Positions 14,537 through 20,655 of a stretch of 20,655 nt of DNA are shown piece after piece. The notes below the pieces were generated by a model, which was not told where the DNA came from, searched no databases, and saw nothing but the letters and a program-made list of their open reading frames with translations. The first letter of the stretch is position 1. Every line of letters begins with the position of its first letter. Location: contig CALNAU010000020.1 in assembly GCA_937874275.1 (NCBI GenBank), forward strand, positions 1 to 20,655. The letters are read 5' to 3'. The position numbers and the translations under genes were made by a program. The stretch comes from an uncultured Clostridia bacterium. GTDB lineage: Bacteria; Bacillota; Clostridia; Christensenellales; Aristaeellaceae.

Positions 14537-15721
14537 TTATTTGTCGTTGAGGGCGGCCACGCCGGGCAGCACCAAGCCCTCCAGGTATTCCAGCGACGCG
14601 CCGCCGCCGGTGGAGATGTGGCTCATCTTGTCACCGTAGCCCAGCTGCACCACGGCCGCCGCGCTGTCGCCGCCGCCGATGATGGTGGTGGCGCCGCTTT
14701 CGGCCAGCGCCTTGGCCACCGCCTGGGTGCCCTTGGCGAAGTTGGACATCTCAAACACGCCCATGGGGCCGTTCCACACCACGGTTTTGGCCGAGCGGAT
14801 GGCATCGGCAAAGGCCTGCTGTGCCTTGGGGCCGATATCCAGACCCATGTAGCCCTCGGGTATCTTTTCGGTAGGTACCACCTCAATCTTGGCATCGTTG
14901 CTGAAGGCATCCGCCGCCACGGTGTCCACCGGCAGCAGCAGCTGCACGCCCTTGCGCTTGGCCTTTTCAATCATCTCGCGGGCATAGTCCAGCCGATCGG
15001 CCTCCAGCAGGGATTTGCCGATTTCGCCGCCCTGCGCCTTGGCGAAGGTAAACGCCATGCCGCCGCCGATAATCAGCACATCCACCTTCTCCAGCAGGTT
15101 GTTGATGACGCCGATTTTGTCGGACACCTTGGCGCCGCCCAGGATGGCCACGAAGGGGCGATCCGGGTCCTCCAGCGCCTTGCCCAGGAACTGCAGTTCT
15201 TTCTCAATGAGGAAGCCGGACACCGCGGGCAGGTAGTGCGCCACCCCCTCGGTGGAGGCATGGGCGCGGTGGGCGGTGCCAAAGGCATCGTTGACATAGA
15301 TATCGCCGTAGCTGGCCAGCTTCTTGGCGAACTCGGGCTCATTTTTCTCCTCTTCCTTGTGGAAGCGCAGGTTCTCCAGCAGGCAGACCTCGCCCACCTT
15401 CAGCCCCGCCACCACCTGGTCGGCATCCGTGCCGATGACGTCCTTGGCCATCTTGACCGGCTGGCCCAGCAGCTCGCTCAGGCGCTCGGCCGCGGGAGCC
15501 AGGGAGTACTTCATGTTCACCTCACCCTTGGGGCGGCCCAGGTGGCTCATCAGCACCACCTTGGCCTGCTGCTCCACCAGGTAGCGGATGGTGGGCAGCG
15601 CGCCCACGATGCGGCTGTCATCGGTGATCTTGCCGACGTCATCTTGGGGCACGTTGAAATCCACACGCACCAACACGCGCTTGTTCTTCAGGTCAATGTC
15701 CCGAACCGTCTTCTTGCTCAT
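14537..15721 (-). CDS. pgk: Phosphoglycerate kinase
   Basis: This cytoplasmic enzyme makes ATP from 1,3-bisphosphoglycerate. It has 394 residues, the normal bacterial length. The substrate-binding N domain is marked by RVDFNVP (19-25), SHLGRPKG and ENLRFHKEEEKN; the nucleotide-binding C domain by GGAKVSDKI, GPMGVFE, GGGDSAAAV and STGGGASLEYLEG. The ATG at 15721 has AAGGAG eight bases upstream. It is the first gene of pgk-tpiA(-gpmI). The gene that usually precedes pgk in Clostridia, gap, is not here; the upstream same-strand neighbour is pgsW. Confidence 0.97.
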   Translation of the reverse strand: MSKKTVRDIDLKNKRVLVRVDFNVPQDDVGKITDDSRIVGALPTIRYLVEQQAKVVLMSHLGRPKGEVNMKYSLAPAAERLSELLGQPVKMAKDVIGTDADQVVAGLKVGEVCLLENLRFHKEEEKNEPEFAKKLASYGDIYVNDAFGTAHRAHASTEGVAHYLPAVSGFLIEKELQFLGKALEDPDRPFVAILGGAKVSDKIGVINNLLEKVDVLIIGGGMAFTFAKAQGGEIGKSLLEADRLDYAREMIEKAKRKGVQLLLPVDTVAADAFSNDAKIEVVPTEKIPEGYMGLDIGPKAQQAFADAIRSAKTVVWNGPMGVFEMSNFAKGTQAVAKALAESGATTIIGGGDSAAAVVQLGYGDKMSHISTGGGASLEYLEGLVLPGVAALNDK

Positions 15722-15782
15722 GCTCGTTCTCCTTCTTCCTCAGCGGCTGCCCGCGAACGGTGCCGCATTCTTTCCCTTGTAT

Positions 15783-15811
15783 AGTATACCCAAAACAAGC
15801 CGCGCGGACAA
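15783..15811 (-). promoter_or_regulatory. Promoter of the pgk-tpiA operon
   Basis: On the minus strand TTGTCC (15811-15806) and TATACT (15788-15783) are 17 bases apart, about 60 bases before the pgk start. No strong terminator separates it from pgsW upstream, so some readthrough from the pgs operon is possible. Confidence 0.65.
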
Positions 15812-15846
15812 GCCGTTCGGCAAGTATTTCACATCCGAACTGCGCG

Positions 15847-16968
15847 CTACAGGGGCGGTTGTGGCGGTTCCCCGTTTGCCGCCGCGGCCCGTCGCCGCTT
15901 GTCCGACCTGTAGCCCAGATATAGCACCGCCCCGGCCAAAGCCAGCGTGCCCGCCAGCAGCAGGGGCTGCCCGGCCTTGCGGTAGTATACCGCGCTGGTG
16001 CCGGGCTCGGGCAGCGGCGCCGGGTCAAAGGGCAGGCCATGGTCCATGGTCAGCTTGCGCAGGTTGAGCAGGTGAATCACCGGCACGCCCCGTGCCGCGT
16101 ATTCGTAGATGAGGCCGCGGGTAGGGCTGTCCGGAATCGGTGGCGGGTTCAGCACCAGGCCGGGCGGAAAATCCAGGCTGTGCATGCCGTTGCCCAGGTT
16201 GGCGGTGGCACCGCCGACGTTGACAAAGCAGGCGACATCATCCCCATACAGCGCCATGCGCCGCTGAATATTGGCGGCCAAATCGCCCTCGTCAATCAGG
16301 GGCGCTTCCTCCTGCGCAGCCAGGGCCATGATTACCTGCGGTGTATGCTCGTACAGTCCACCGGCTCCGGCGTCATCGTCGCCGCCGGGCGATACGGCCA
16401 GCAGGTTGTATGTCAGCAAATGCTCCTCCCGCAGGATGCGCAGCATGCGGGGCACGGTGAGTTCCGGCCGGGTAGCCCCAAAGGTGGACGCGCCGTAGGA
16501 CACGATGCACCGCGCCTCAAGCCCCATCTCGGTCGCCGCACTGAGGGCAGCGATGGCCAGCCCCGGAAATGAGCCGCTGATGCCCAGCGCCACCTGATCC
16601 CCCGCCTCCAGCCCCGCCTGGCGATACAGGCTTACCATCAGGGCAGCCAGGTCCGGGTTCAGGCTGGTGCGCTTAGCCTCCAACAGCCCCATGGAGGTGG
16701 TGAGCACGGTCATCTCGGGCCCGATAAGGCCCGTGCGGTTGATGTCCTCCTGCTCTATGGGGATGCCGGATTGGGTGATGAAGTCATACAGCACCTGCTC
16801 GGACGCCTGCATGCGGCGGGCGGCGGCCAGCTGCTGGTCATACCAGGGGTTCTTTTCCACCGAACTGCCCAGATGCGCCGCGGCAAAGCCGCCCAGCGCG
16901 ATGACCATGGCGGCCAGCAGCCAGCCGGTGCGTATTCTGGGGCGCGTATAGGCGCGGACGGCCTTCAT
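15847..16968 (-). CDS. pgsW: Poly-gamma-glutamate system protein PgsW
   Basis: This 373-residue protein has one N-terminal transmembrane helix (about 15-33), a large predicted outside domain and a second helix near the C terminus (about 335-353), followed by an Arg-rich cytoplasmic tail. The SPGGDDD, GISGSFPGLAIAAL, VSYGASTFGATRPELTV and FVNVGGATANLG segments match the PgsW family as I recall it, a protein found with PgsB/PgsC in clusters lacking the usual PgsA. Its biochemical role is not established. The ATG overlaps the pgsC stop (ATGA), indicating translational coupling. It is the last gene of pgsB-pgsC-pgsW. Confidence 0.85.
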   Translation of the reverse strand: MKAVRAYTRPRIRTGWLLAAMVIALGGFAAAHLGSSVEKNPWYDQQLAAARRMQASEQVLYDFITQSGIPIEQEDINRTGLIGPEMTVLTTSMGLLEAKRTSLNPDLAALMVSLYRQAGLEAGDQVALGISGSFPGLAIAALSAATEMGLEARCIVSYGASTFGATRPELTVPRMLRILREEHLLTYNLLAVSPGGDDDAGAGGLYEHTPQVIMALAAQEEAPLIDEGDLAANIQRRMALYGDDVACFVNVGGATANLGNGMHSLDFPPGLVLNPPPIPDSPTRGLIYEYAARGVPVIHLLNLRKLTMDHGLPFDPAPLPEPGTSAVYYRKAGQPLLLAGTLALAGAVLYLGYRSDKRRRAAAANGEPPQPPL

Positions 16969-17396
16969 CCCAGGCCTCCCAGCATCAGCACCAGGCGGAT
17001 GATGCCGGTAGCCAGCAGCGACATCAGCACCGTGCGCGTAACCCCCTGGCGCAGCATGTCGTTGGCCAGCAAGCCGGGCACAATGTAGCCAATGACGCGC
17101 ATATCGTATGGGATGGCGCGGAACAGGCCAAACACCTGCCCCAGCGCCCAGCCGGCCACATACCCCAGCAAGATGGCCGCCATGTAGCGCCGCCGCCCGA
17201 AGATCAACACGCGGCTGGCCAGCAGCCGCACCACGCCCCAGGTGAGGATGGCTGCCGCATAGGTCAGCGCCAGGCGCAGCGGCTGCTCCAGATAAAACGC
17301 CAGGTAGCCGCTGGTGATCAGGCCACCGGTGAACACGCCCAGAAACTCGCTGGCAGCGAAGCTCAGCAAAATGCTAAGAAAGATGGCCGTCTGCAT
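16965..17396 (-). CDS. pgsC: Poly-gamma-glutamate synthesis membrane protein PgsC/CapC
   Basis: This 143-residue integral membrane protein has about four to five hydrophobic helices. The opening FLSILLSFAASEFLGVFTGGLITSGYLAFYLEQP is a clear PgsC/CapC signature. PgsC partners with the PgsB ligase to polymerise or move poly-gamma-glutamate at the membrane. The gene overlaps the 3' end of pgsB by 23 bases and the start of pgsW by four, so all three are translationally linked. Length is close to the family norm of about 150. Confidence 0.92.
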   Translation of the reverse strand: MQTAIFLSILLSFAASEFLGVFTGGLITSGYLAFYLEQPLRLALTYAAAILTWGVVRLLASRVLIFGRRRYMAAILLGYVAGWALGQVFGLFRAIPYDMRVIGYIVPGLLANDMLRQGVTRTVLMSLLATGIIRLVLMLGGLG

Positions 17397-18513
17397 GGCA
17401 AGGCTCCTTCTGTTGGTCCATACAATAGTGAATCATGTCCGCCCCCGCGCCCTTGATGTTGCCCATACAAACGATGGCCTGCCGGGGCGCGTAAAAGGCG
17501 GCGTCGGTCAATCGCGCGGGCGGGACTACACCGCACGGGCAGGACAGCTGTCTGCCAAAGTAGTGGGCGGCGCTGGCGGCGTCTTCCCCCGTGACGAGCA
17601 GCTGCGCGCCGTGCGCCAGCGCGCCGCGCAGGAAGGGTAGAAACCCCTTGAGCCGATAGATGCGGTCGGCCCGATGGTTGTAGAGCACCACCACCTGGCC
17701 GCGGGCAGCCATCTGGGGCAGCGCCAGCTCATATCGTGCCTGGGTGGAGACCAGGTCGTTGGCCGCGAAGGCGTTCACAATCAGGCTGCTGCCCACCTCA
17801 AACGGCCCGGCCATGCCGATGTCCGGCTGCGCCAGCGGCATGCCGCGCAGCGCGTCCCCCCTATCCACCCCGGCCAGTGCCGCCACGGCCAGCGCCAGGC
17901 GCACATTATGCTCAAACGCCGGGAAGGAGAACCTGTCCAGGTAACCATCCGGCAGTTCGTCCCTATCCGGCGGCACCACCTGCGGCCAATCGGCAAAAAA
18001 CTGCTCCGAAGTCACCAGCACAGCGCCCGGGTATAAGGAAAAGGCAAGCCCCTGCGCGGTCTCCCGCTCATCGGCCCCCAATTCATCCACGTGGTCCACC
18101 ACGGCGTTGGTCATCACGATGATGGTGGGCTGCACCAGGTGACGGCTCAGGGCGCGCTGTGTCTCGGGCAGCACGGCCATGCACTCCACCACGATGGCCT
18201 GCGCCTCATGCGACAGCGCCCGCCGCACAAAGCCAAACAGCTCGGTAATGCGCGCGCCGTGGGGCCGGGGCGTGGTCCGCTCGGTGCCATCGGGCAATAT
18301 CTCCCTCGGGTCGCTGCCGGTGCACTTGGCCACCGCGCGCACGCCACCGGCGTTGAGTGCCGCCGCAATCAGGCGGGTGACGCTGGTCTTGCCCCGGGTG
18401 CCGTTGACCAATATGCGCACGGGGATGCGCCGCAGACGGCGTGCGTGCGCCGCCCGCTCGGCCAGGCCGGCCAGCACCAGGGCCAAAACCGGAATCGACC
18501 ACCACCAGCGCAT
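17374..18513 (-). CDS. pgsB: Poly-gamma-glutamate synthase PgsB/CapB (ATP-dependent amide ligase)
   Basis: PgsB is the ATP-using, Mur-ligase-like enzyme that joins glutamates through gamma-amide bonds at the membrane. The 379-residue protein has a short N-terminal membrane anchor (about 4-18), the P-loop GTRGKTS at 38-44, VVECMAVLPETQ from 108 and TNAVVDHVDELG at 135-146, all family features, and ends with a GNIKGAG segment. The ATG at 18513 follows a GGAGGTGGGAG stretch. The gene heads pgsBCW. A CapA/PgsA metallophosphatase-like subunit and PgsE were not found in the window. It diverges from the gamma-glutamyltranspeptidase gene. Confidence 0.93.
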   Translation of the reverse strand: MRWWWSIPVLALVLAGLAERAAHARRLRRIPVRILVNGTRGKTSVTRLIAAALNAGGVRAVAKCTGSDPREILPDGTERTTPRPHGARITELFGFVRRALSHEAQAIVVECMAVLPETQRALSRHLVQPTIIVMTNAVVDHVDELGADERETAQGLAFSLYPGAVLVTSEQFFADWPQVVPPDRDELPDGYLDRFSFPAFEHNVRLALAVAALAGVDRGDALRGMPLAQPDIGMAGPFEVGSSLIVNAFAANDLVSTQARYELALPQMAARGQVVVLYNHRADRIYRLKGFLPFLRGALAHGAQLLVTGEDAASAAHYFGRQLSCPCGVVPPARLTDAAFYAPRQAIVCMGNIKGAGADMIHYCMDQQKEPCHADGHLS

Positions 18514-18564
18514 CCGTCTCCCACCTCCATGCGGTTGATATCTCGTCTATCTCAAGGGCATCTT

Positions 18565-18593
18565 AGCATATCGGCGTGGCCACGCCAATACAA
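18565..18593 (-). promoter_or_regulatory. Promoter of pgsBCW with palindrome in its spacer
   Basis: On the minus strand TTGTAT (18593-18588) and TATGCT (18570-18565) are 17 bases apart. The spacer holds a perfect 14-bp palindrome, GGCGTGGCCACGCC (18573-18586), well placed for a repressor or activator site. The promoter lies back-to-back with the ggt promoter, with 22 bases between the two -35 elements. Confidence 0.6.
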
Positions 18594-18615
18594 GCCGACG
18601 ATTGCAGGTTTTTCC

Positions 18616-18644
18616 TTGACTTACGGGCTGCGCTCTACTATAAT
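18616..18644 (+). promoter_or_regulatory. Promoter of ggt
   Basis: TTGACT (18616-18621) and TATAAT (18639-18644) are 17 bases apart, close to consensus. The start site would be near 18651, leaving a leader of about 104 bases before the ATG in which no known riboswitch was recognised. Confidence 0.85.
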
Positions 18645-18754
18645 TTATGCTAACAATGTGGATATTCACGCACGCGAAAGAGAGGTGGCTAAACCCCCGG
18701 CAGACTTGTTGCTATCCCTATCCTGTCAACGAGATGAAAATGAGGAGGAAATCC

Positions 18755-20509
18755 ATGAAGAAACTGCTCGCGATGCTGTTATGCCTCACCCTGTCCCTGT
18801 CGCTGATGCTGCCCCTGGCCCTGGCCGAAGAAAAGCCCGCCTATTCGGTGGAAGGCTTTGAAACCGTAGACGCCGAGGGCAACCGCATCACCACCGGCCG
18901 CGACGCCACCAGCAAGGTAGCCATGGCTGTTGCCTCCAAGTATGAGGTATCCCAGGTGGGTGCCGAAATCCTCAAAAAGGGCGGCAACGCGGTGGACGCC
19001 GCTGTAGCCATGGGCTTTGCCCAGGCGGTCGCCGAGCCCTTCACCAACGGCCCCGGCGGCGGTGGCCTGGCCGTGATTCATATGGCGGACGGCAAGAACA
19101 TCTTTGTCGACTTCCGTGAAATCGCGCCCGCTGCGGCCACGCTGGACCTGTACCTGGATGCCGAAGGCAAGAACAACGGCAAGACCAAGGAAGGCGGCCT
19201 GGCCTCCGGTATCCCCGGCGACGTGGCCGGCCTGCTGTATATGCTGGAGAACTACGGCTCGGGCAAGCTGACCCGTCAGGAAGTCATGGCGCCCGCCATC
19301 CGCATTGCCACGGAAGGCCTGTACGTCAGCACCTACGCGGCCAACTCCATCACCGATGCGTATGAGAAGGCCACCACCTTCCCCGAAATGCAGAAAGTAT
19401 ACTGGGATGAGAACGGCCTACCGCTGGAAGCCGGCGTCGTCCTCAAGAACCCGGATTTCGCCAAGACCCTGAACCTGATTGCCGAAAAGGGCAACGACGG
19501 CTTCTATAAGGGCGAAGTCGCCCAGGCCATCGTGGACAGCCTGGCCAAGTACGAGGGCGTGATGACGCTGGAAGACCTAGCCAACTACAAGGTCACCGTC
19601 AAGGAGCCTGTGCAGGGCACCTACCGCGGCTACACCCTGCTGTCTTCGCCCCCTCCCTCCTCTGGCGGTACCATCCTCATTGAGATCCTCAACATTCTGG
19701 AGAATTTTGACGTAGCGGCGCTCAAGGTCAACTCGCCCGAATACATCCACCTGATTGTGGAGACCTTCAAGCTGGCCTATGCCGACCGCGCCCAGTACAT
19801 GGCGGACGAGGCGTTTGCCAAGGTGCCGATCAGCGGCCTGACCAACAAGGAATATGCCAAGAAGCGCAGCGAGATGATCGACCTGACCAAGGCCCAGCAG
19901 CCCGCGTTTGACGACCCGACGCTGTTTGAGCATACCGACACCACGCACTACTCCGTCGCGGATGCCGAGGGCAACTGCGTGGCCGTCACCAAGACCATCA
20001 ACTATTACTTCGGCTCCGGCGTGATGGTGGACGGCTATGGCTTCATGATGAACAACGAGATGGACGACTTCTCCACCAGCGCTGAAAGCGTCAACAAGAT
20101 TGAGCCGGGCAAGAAGCCGCTGAGCTCCATGAGCCCCACCGTCGTCCTCAAGGAAGACGGCAAGCCCTTCCTGGTGCTGGGCACCCCGGGCGGCGCGCGC
20201 ATCTTTGCCTCCATCGCGCAGATTATCTCCCGCGTCATCGACCACAAGATGCCGCTGCACGATGCCATCAGCGTGCCCAAGATTTGGAACAACGGGCCGG
20301 CCAACAACTTCCAGTATGAGACCCCGCTGAAGGGCTACGAAGAGTATGCCATCACCGAGGAAACCGTCGCCAAGCTGACCGAGATGGGCCACGACAAGAT
20401 TGGCACCGCCGCCAGCGGCGCCGTGCAGGCCATCGAGTTCCTGGAGGACGGCACCCTGTATGGCACCGCCGATCCTCGCCAGGACGGCAAGGCCGTGGGC
20501 GTTGAATAA
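18755..20509 (+). CDS. ggt: Secreted gamma-glutamyltranspeptidase, lidless type
   Basis: This Ntn-hydrolase transfers or hydrolyses gamma-glutamyl groups after self-cleavage into two subunits. The 584-residue protein has a signal peptide (about 1-24, cut after LALA). Key residues are Arg121 in DFREIAP (glutamate carboxylate binding), the processing site ahead of Thr396 in DTTHYSV (nucleophile), NNEMDDF (433-439) and PLSSMSPT (455-462). The segment between NNEMDDF and PLSSM is short, so the lid loop of the E. coli enzyme is missing, as in Bacillus GGT, which can degrade poly-gamma-glutamate. The retained SSMS argues against a CapD-type anchoring enzyme. The ATG at 18755 has GAGGAGG six bases upstream; an in-frame ATG at 18734 is less well placed. 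Divergence from pgsBCW links it to the polymer. Confidence 0.94.
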   Translation: MKKLLAMLLCLTLSLSLMLPLALAEEKPAYSVEGFETVDAEGNRITTGRDATSKVAMAVASKYEVSQVGAEILKKGGNAVDAAVAMGFAQAVAEPFTNGPGGGGLAVIHMADGKNIFVDFREIAPAAATLDLYLDAEGKNNGKTKEGGLASGIPGDVAGLLYMLENYGSGKLTRQEVMAPAIRIATEGLYVSTYAANSITDAYEKATTFPEMQKVYWDENGLPLEAGVVLKNPDFAKTLNLIAEKGNDGFYKGEVAQAIVDSLAKYEGVMTLEDLANYKVTVKEPVQGTYRGYTLLSSPPPSSGGTILIEILNILENFDVAALKVNSPEYIHLIVETFKLAYADRAQYMADEAFAKVPISGLTNKEYAKKRSEMIDLTKAQQPAFDDPTLFEHTDTTHYSVADAEGNCVAVTKTINYYFGSGVMVDGYGFMMNNEMDDFSTSAESVNKIEPGKKPLSSMSPTVVLKEDGKPFLVLGTPGGARIFASIAQIISRVIDHKMPLHDAISVPKIWNNGPANNFQYETPLKGYEEYAITEETVAKLTEMGHDKIGTAASGAVQAIEFLEDGTLYGTADPRQDGKAVGVE

Positions 20510-20536
20510 ACACGAACATACATAACAAACAAATTG

Positions 20537-20564
20537 GGCGGGGCTGACAGCTGTCAGCCCCGCC
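20537..20564 (+). terminator. Terminator after ggt
   Basis: Adjacent perfect 14-bp arms (20537-20550 and 20551-20564, GGCGGGGCTGACAG and its complement) start 27 bases after the stop. The U-tail is poor (TTACG), so termination may be assisted by the next hairpin. Confidence 0.75.
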
Positions 20565-20569
20565 TTACG

Positions 20570-20598
20570 CCGTCAATAAACCTTTGGTTTCTTGACGG
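20570..20598. repeat. Second hairpin downstream of ggt
   Basis: CCGTCAA (20570-20576) pairs with TTGACGG (20592-20598), and inside it AAACC (20578-20582) pairs with GGTTT (20586-20590) around a three-base loop, a nearly continuous 12-bp stem. It lies between the ggt terminator and the dispersed repeat. Confidence 0.55.
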
Positions 20599-20603
20599 GA
20601 AAG

Positions 20604-20651
20604 AACGATGGGCCATCCGCCTCTCACTTCGTTCCCGGGCGGCGGATGGCA
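20604..20651 (+). repeat. Dispersed hairpin repeat, copy 2
   Basis: This is the second copy of the 48-base element at 1805-1852 (39 of 48 identical). Here the arms GCCATCCGCC (20612-20621) and GGCGGATGGC (20641-20650) pair perfectly across a 19-base loop. Several differences between the copies fall in the loop and three in the right arm. It lies 95 bases after ggt, again downstream of a plus-strand gene. The element may extend past the window end. Confidence 0.6.
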
Positions 20652-20655
20652 AGGA

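Noticed and set aside
13703..15784. A 693-codon open frame on the plus strand across tpiA and pgk
   Set aside because: It is antisense to two genes with full catalytic motifs; its product is His/Leu/Gly-rich with no family resemblance, a normal by-product of GC-rich codon use.
18651..18754. Possible riboswitch or leader peptide ahead of ggt
   Set aside because: The 104-base leader shows no recognised aptamer, and the in-frame upstream reading has no good ribosome binding site.
18755..20509. Reading the GGT as CapD/PgsD capsule-anchoring enzyme
   Set aside because: PLSSMSPT, FREIAP and overall length match typical GGT; CapD is shorter and its binding pocket differs.

Overview
The window looks like a chromosomal segment of a GC-rich Firmicutes genome, probably a gut clostridium. 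The sequence supports this through near-consensus TTGACA/TATAAT promoters, strong AGGAGG-type ribosome binding sites, a clostridial-type set of glycolytic genes, a two-gene 'GNDS/PKTIDND' pyrophosphate phosphofructokinase locus, a GH112 phosphorylase locus and a BspA-type leucine-rich repeat protein. Placement near Christensenellales is only an impression. No rRNA, tRNA, CRISPR array, transposase or phage gene was seen, and no gap between genes exceeds 300 bases.

Layout on the window. (1) 3-734: 3' end of a leucine-rich repeat surface-type protein. (2) 833-3217 (+): class II fructose-bisphosphate aldolase, then a PPi-type phosphofructokinase, separated by a 234-base gap holding a hairpin repeat. 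(3) 3444-4271 (+): AraC-family regulator with a cupin sensor domain, ending at a shared bidirectional terminator. (4) 9924 down to 4348 (-): solute-binding protein, two sugar permeases, a 58-residue DUF6903-like membrane protein (below the usual length cut-off) and a GH112 beta-galactoside phosphorylase. This is an import-and-phosphorolysis locus for a galactosyl disaccharide. (5) 10220-11918 (+): ATP-type phosphofructokinase followed closely by a MntA/HepT (MNT-HEPN) toxin-antitoxin pair. (6) 15721 down to 12056 (-): pgk, tpiA, gpmI. (7) 18513 down to 15847 (-): pgsB, pgsC and pgsW, encoding poly-gamma-glutamate synthesis and export. (8) 18755-20509 (+): a secreted gamma-glutamyltranspeptidase, transcribed divergently from pgsB out of back-to-back promoters.

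How the genes fit together. Much of the segment is central glycolysis (fba, pfp, pfkA, pgk, tpiA, gpmI), with gap and eno not present. The GH112 locus would feed galactose 1-phosphate into this pathway without spending ATP, which matches the presence of a PPi-dependent phosphofructokinase (inference). The pgs/ggt pair looks like a make-and-trim unit for a poly-gamma-glutamate capsule: polymerase/exporter genes on one strand, and on the other a lidless GGT of the kind that can attack the polymer. The most interesting non-coding features are a perfect 14-bp palindrome in the spacer of the pgsB promoter, an approximately 81% identical 48-base hairpin repeat found after fba and after ggt, a perfect 12-bp stem between the binding-protein and permease genes, and alternative hairpins in the binding-protein leader.
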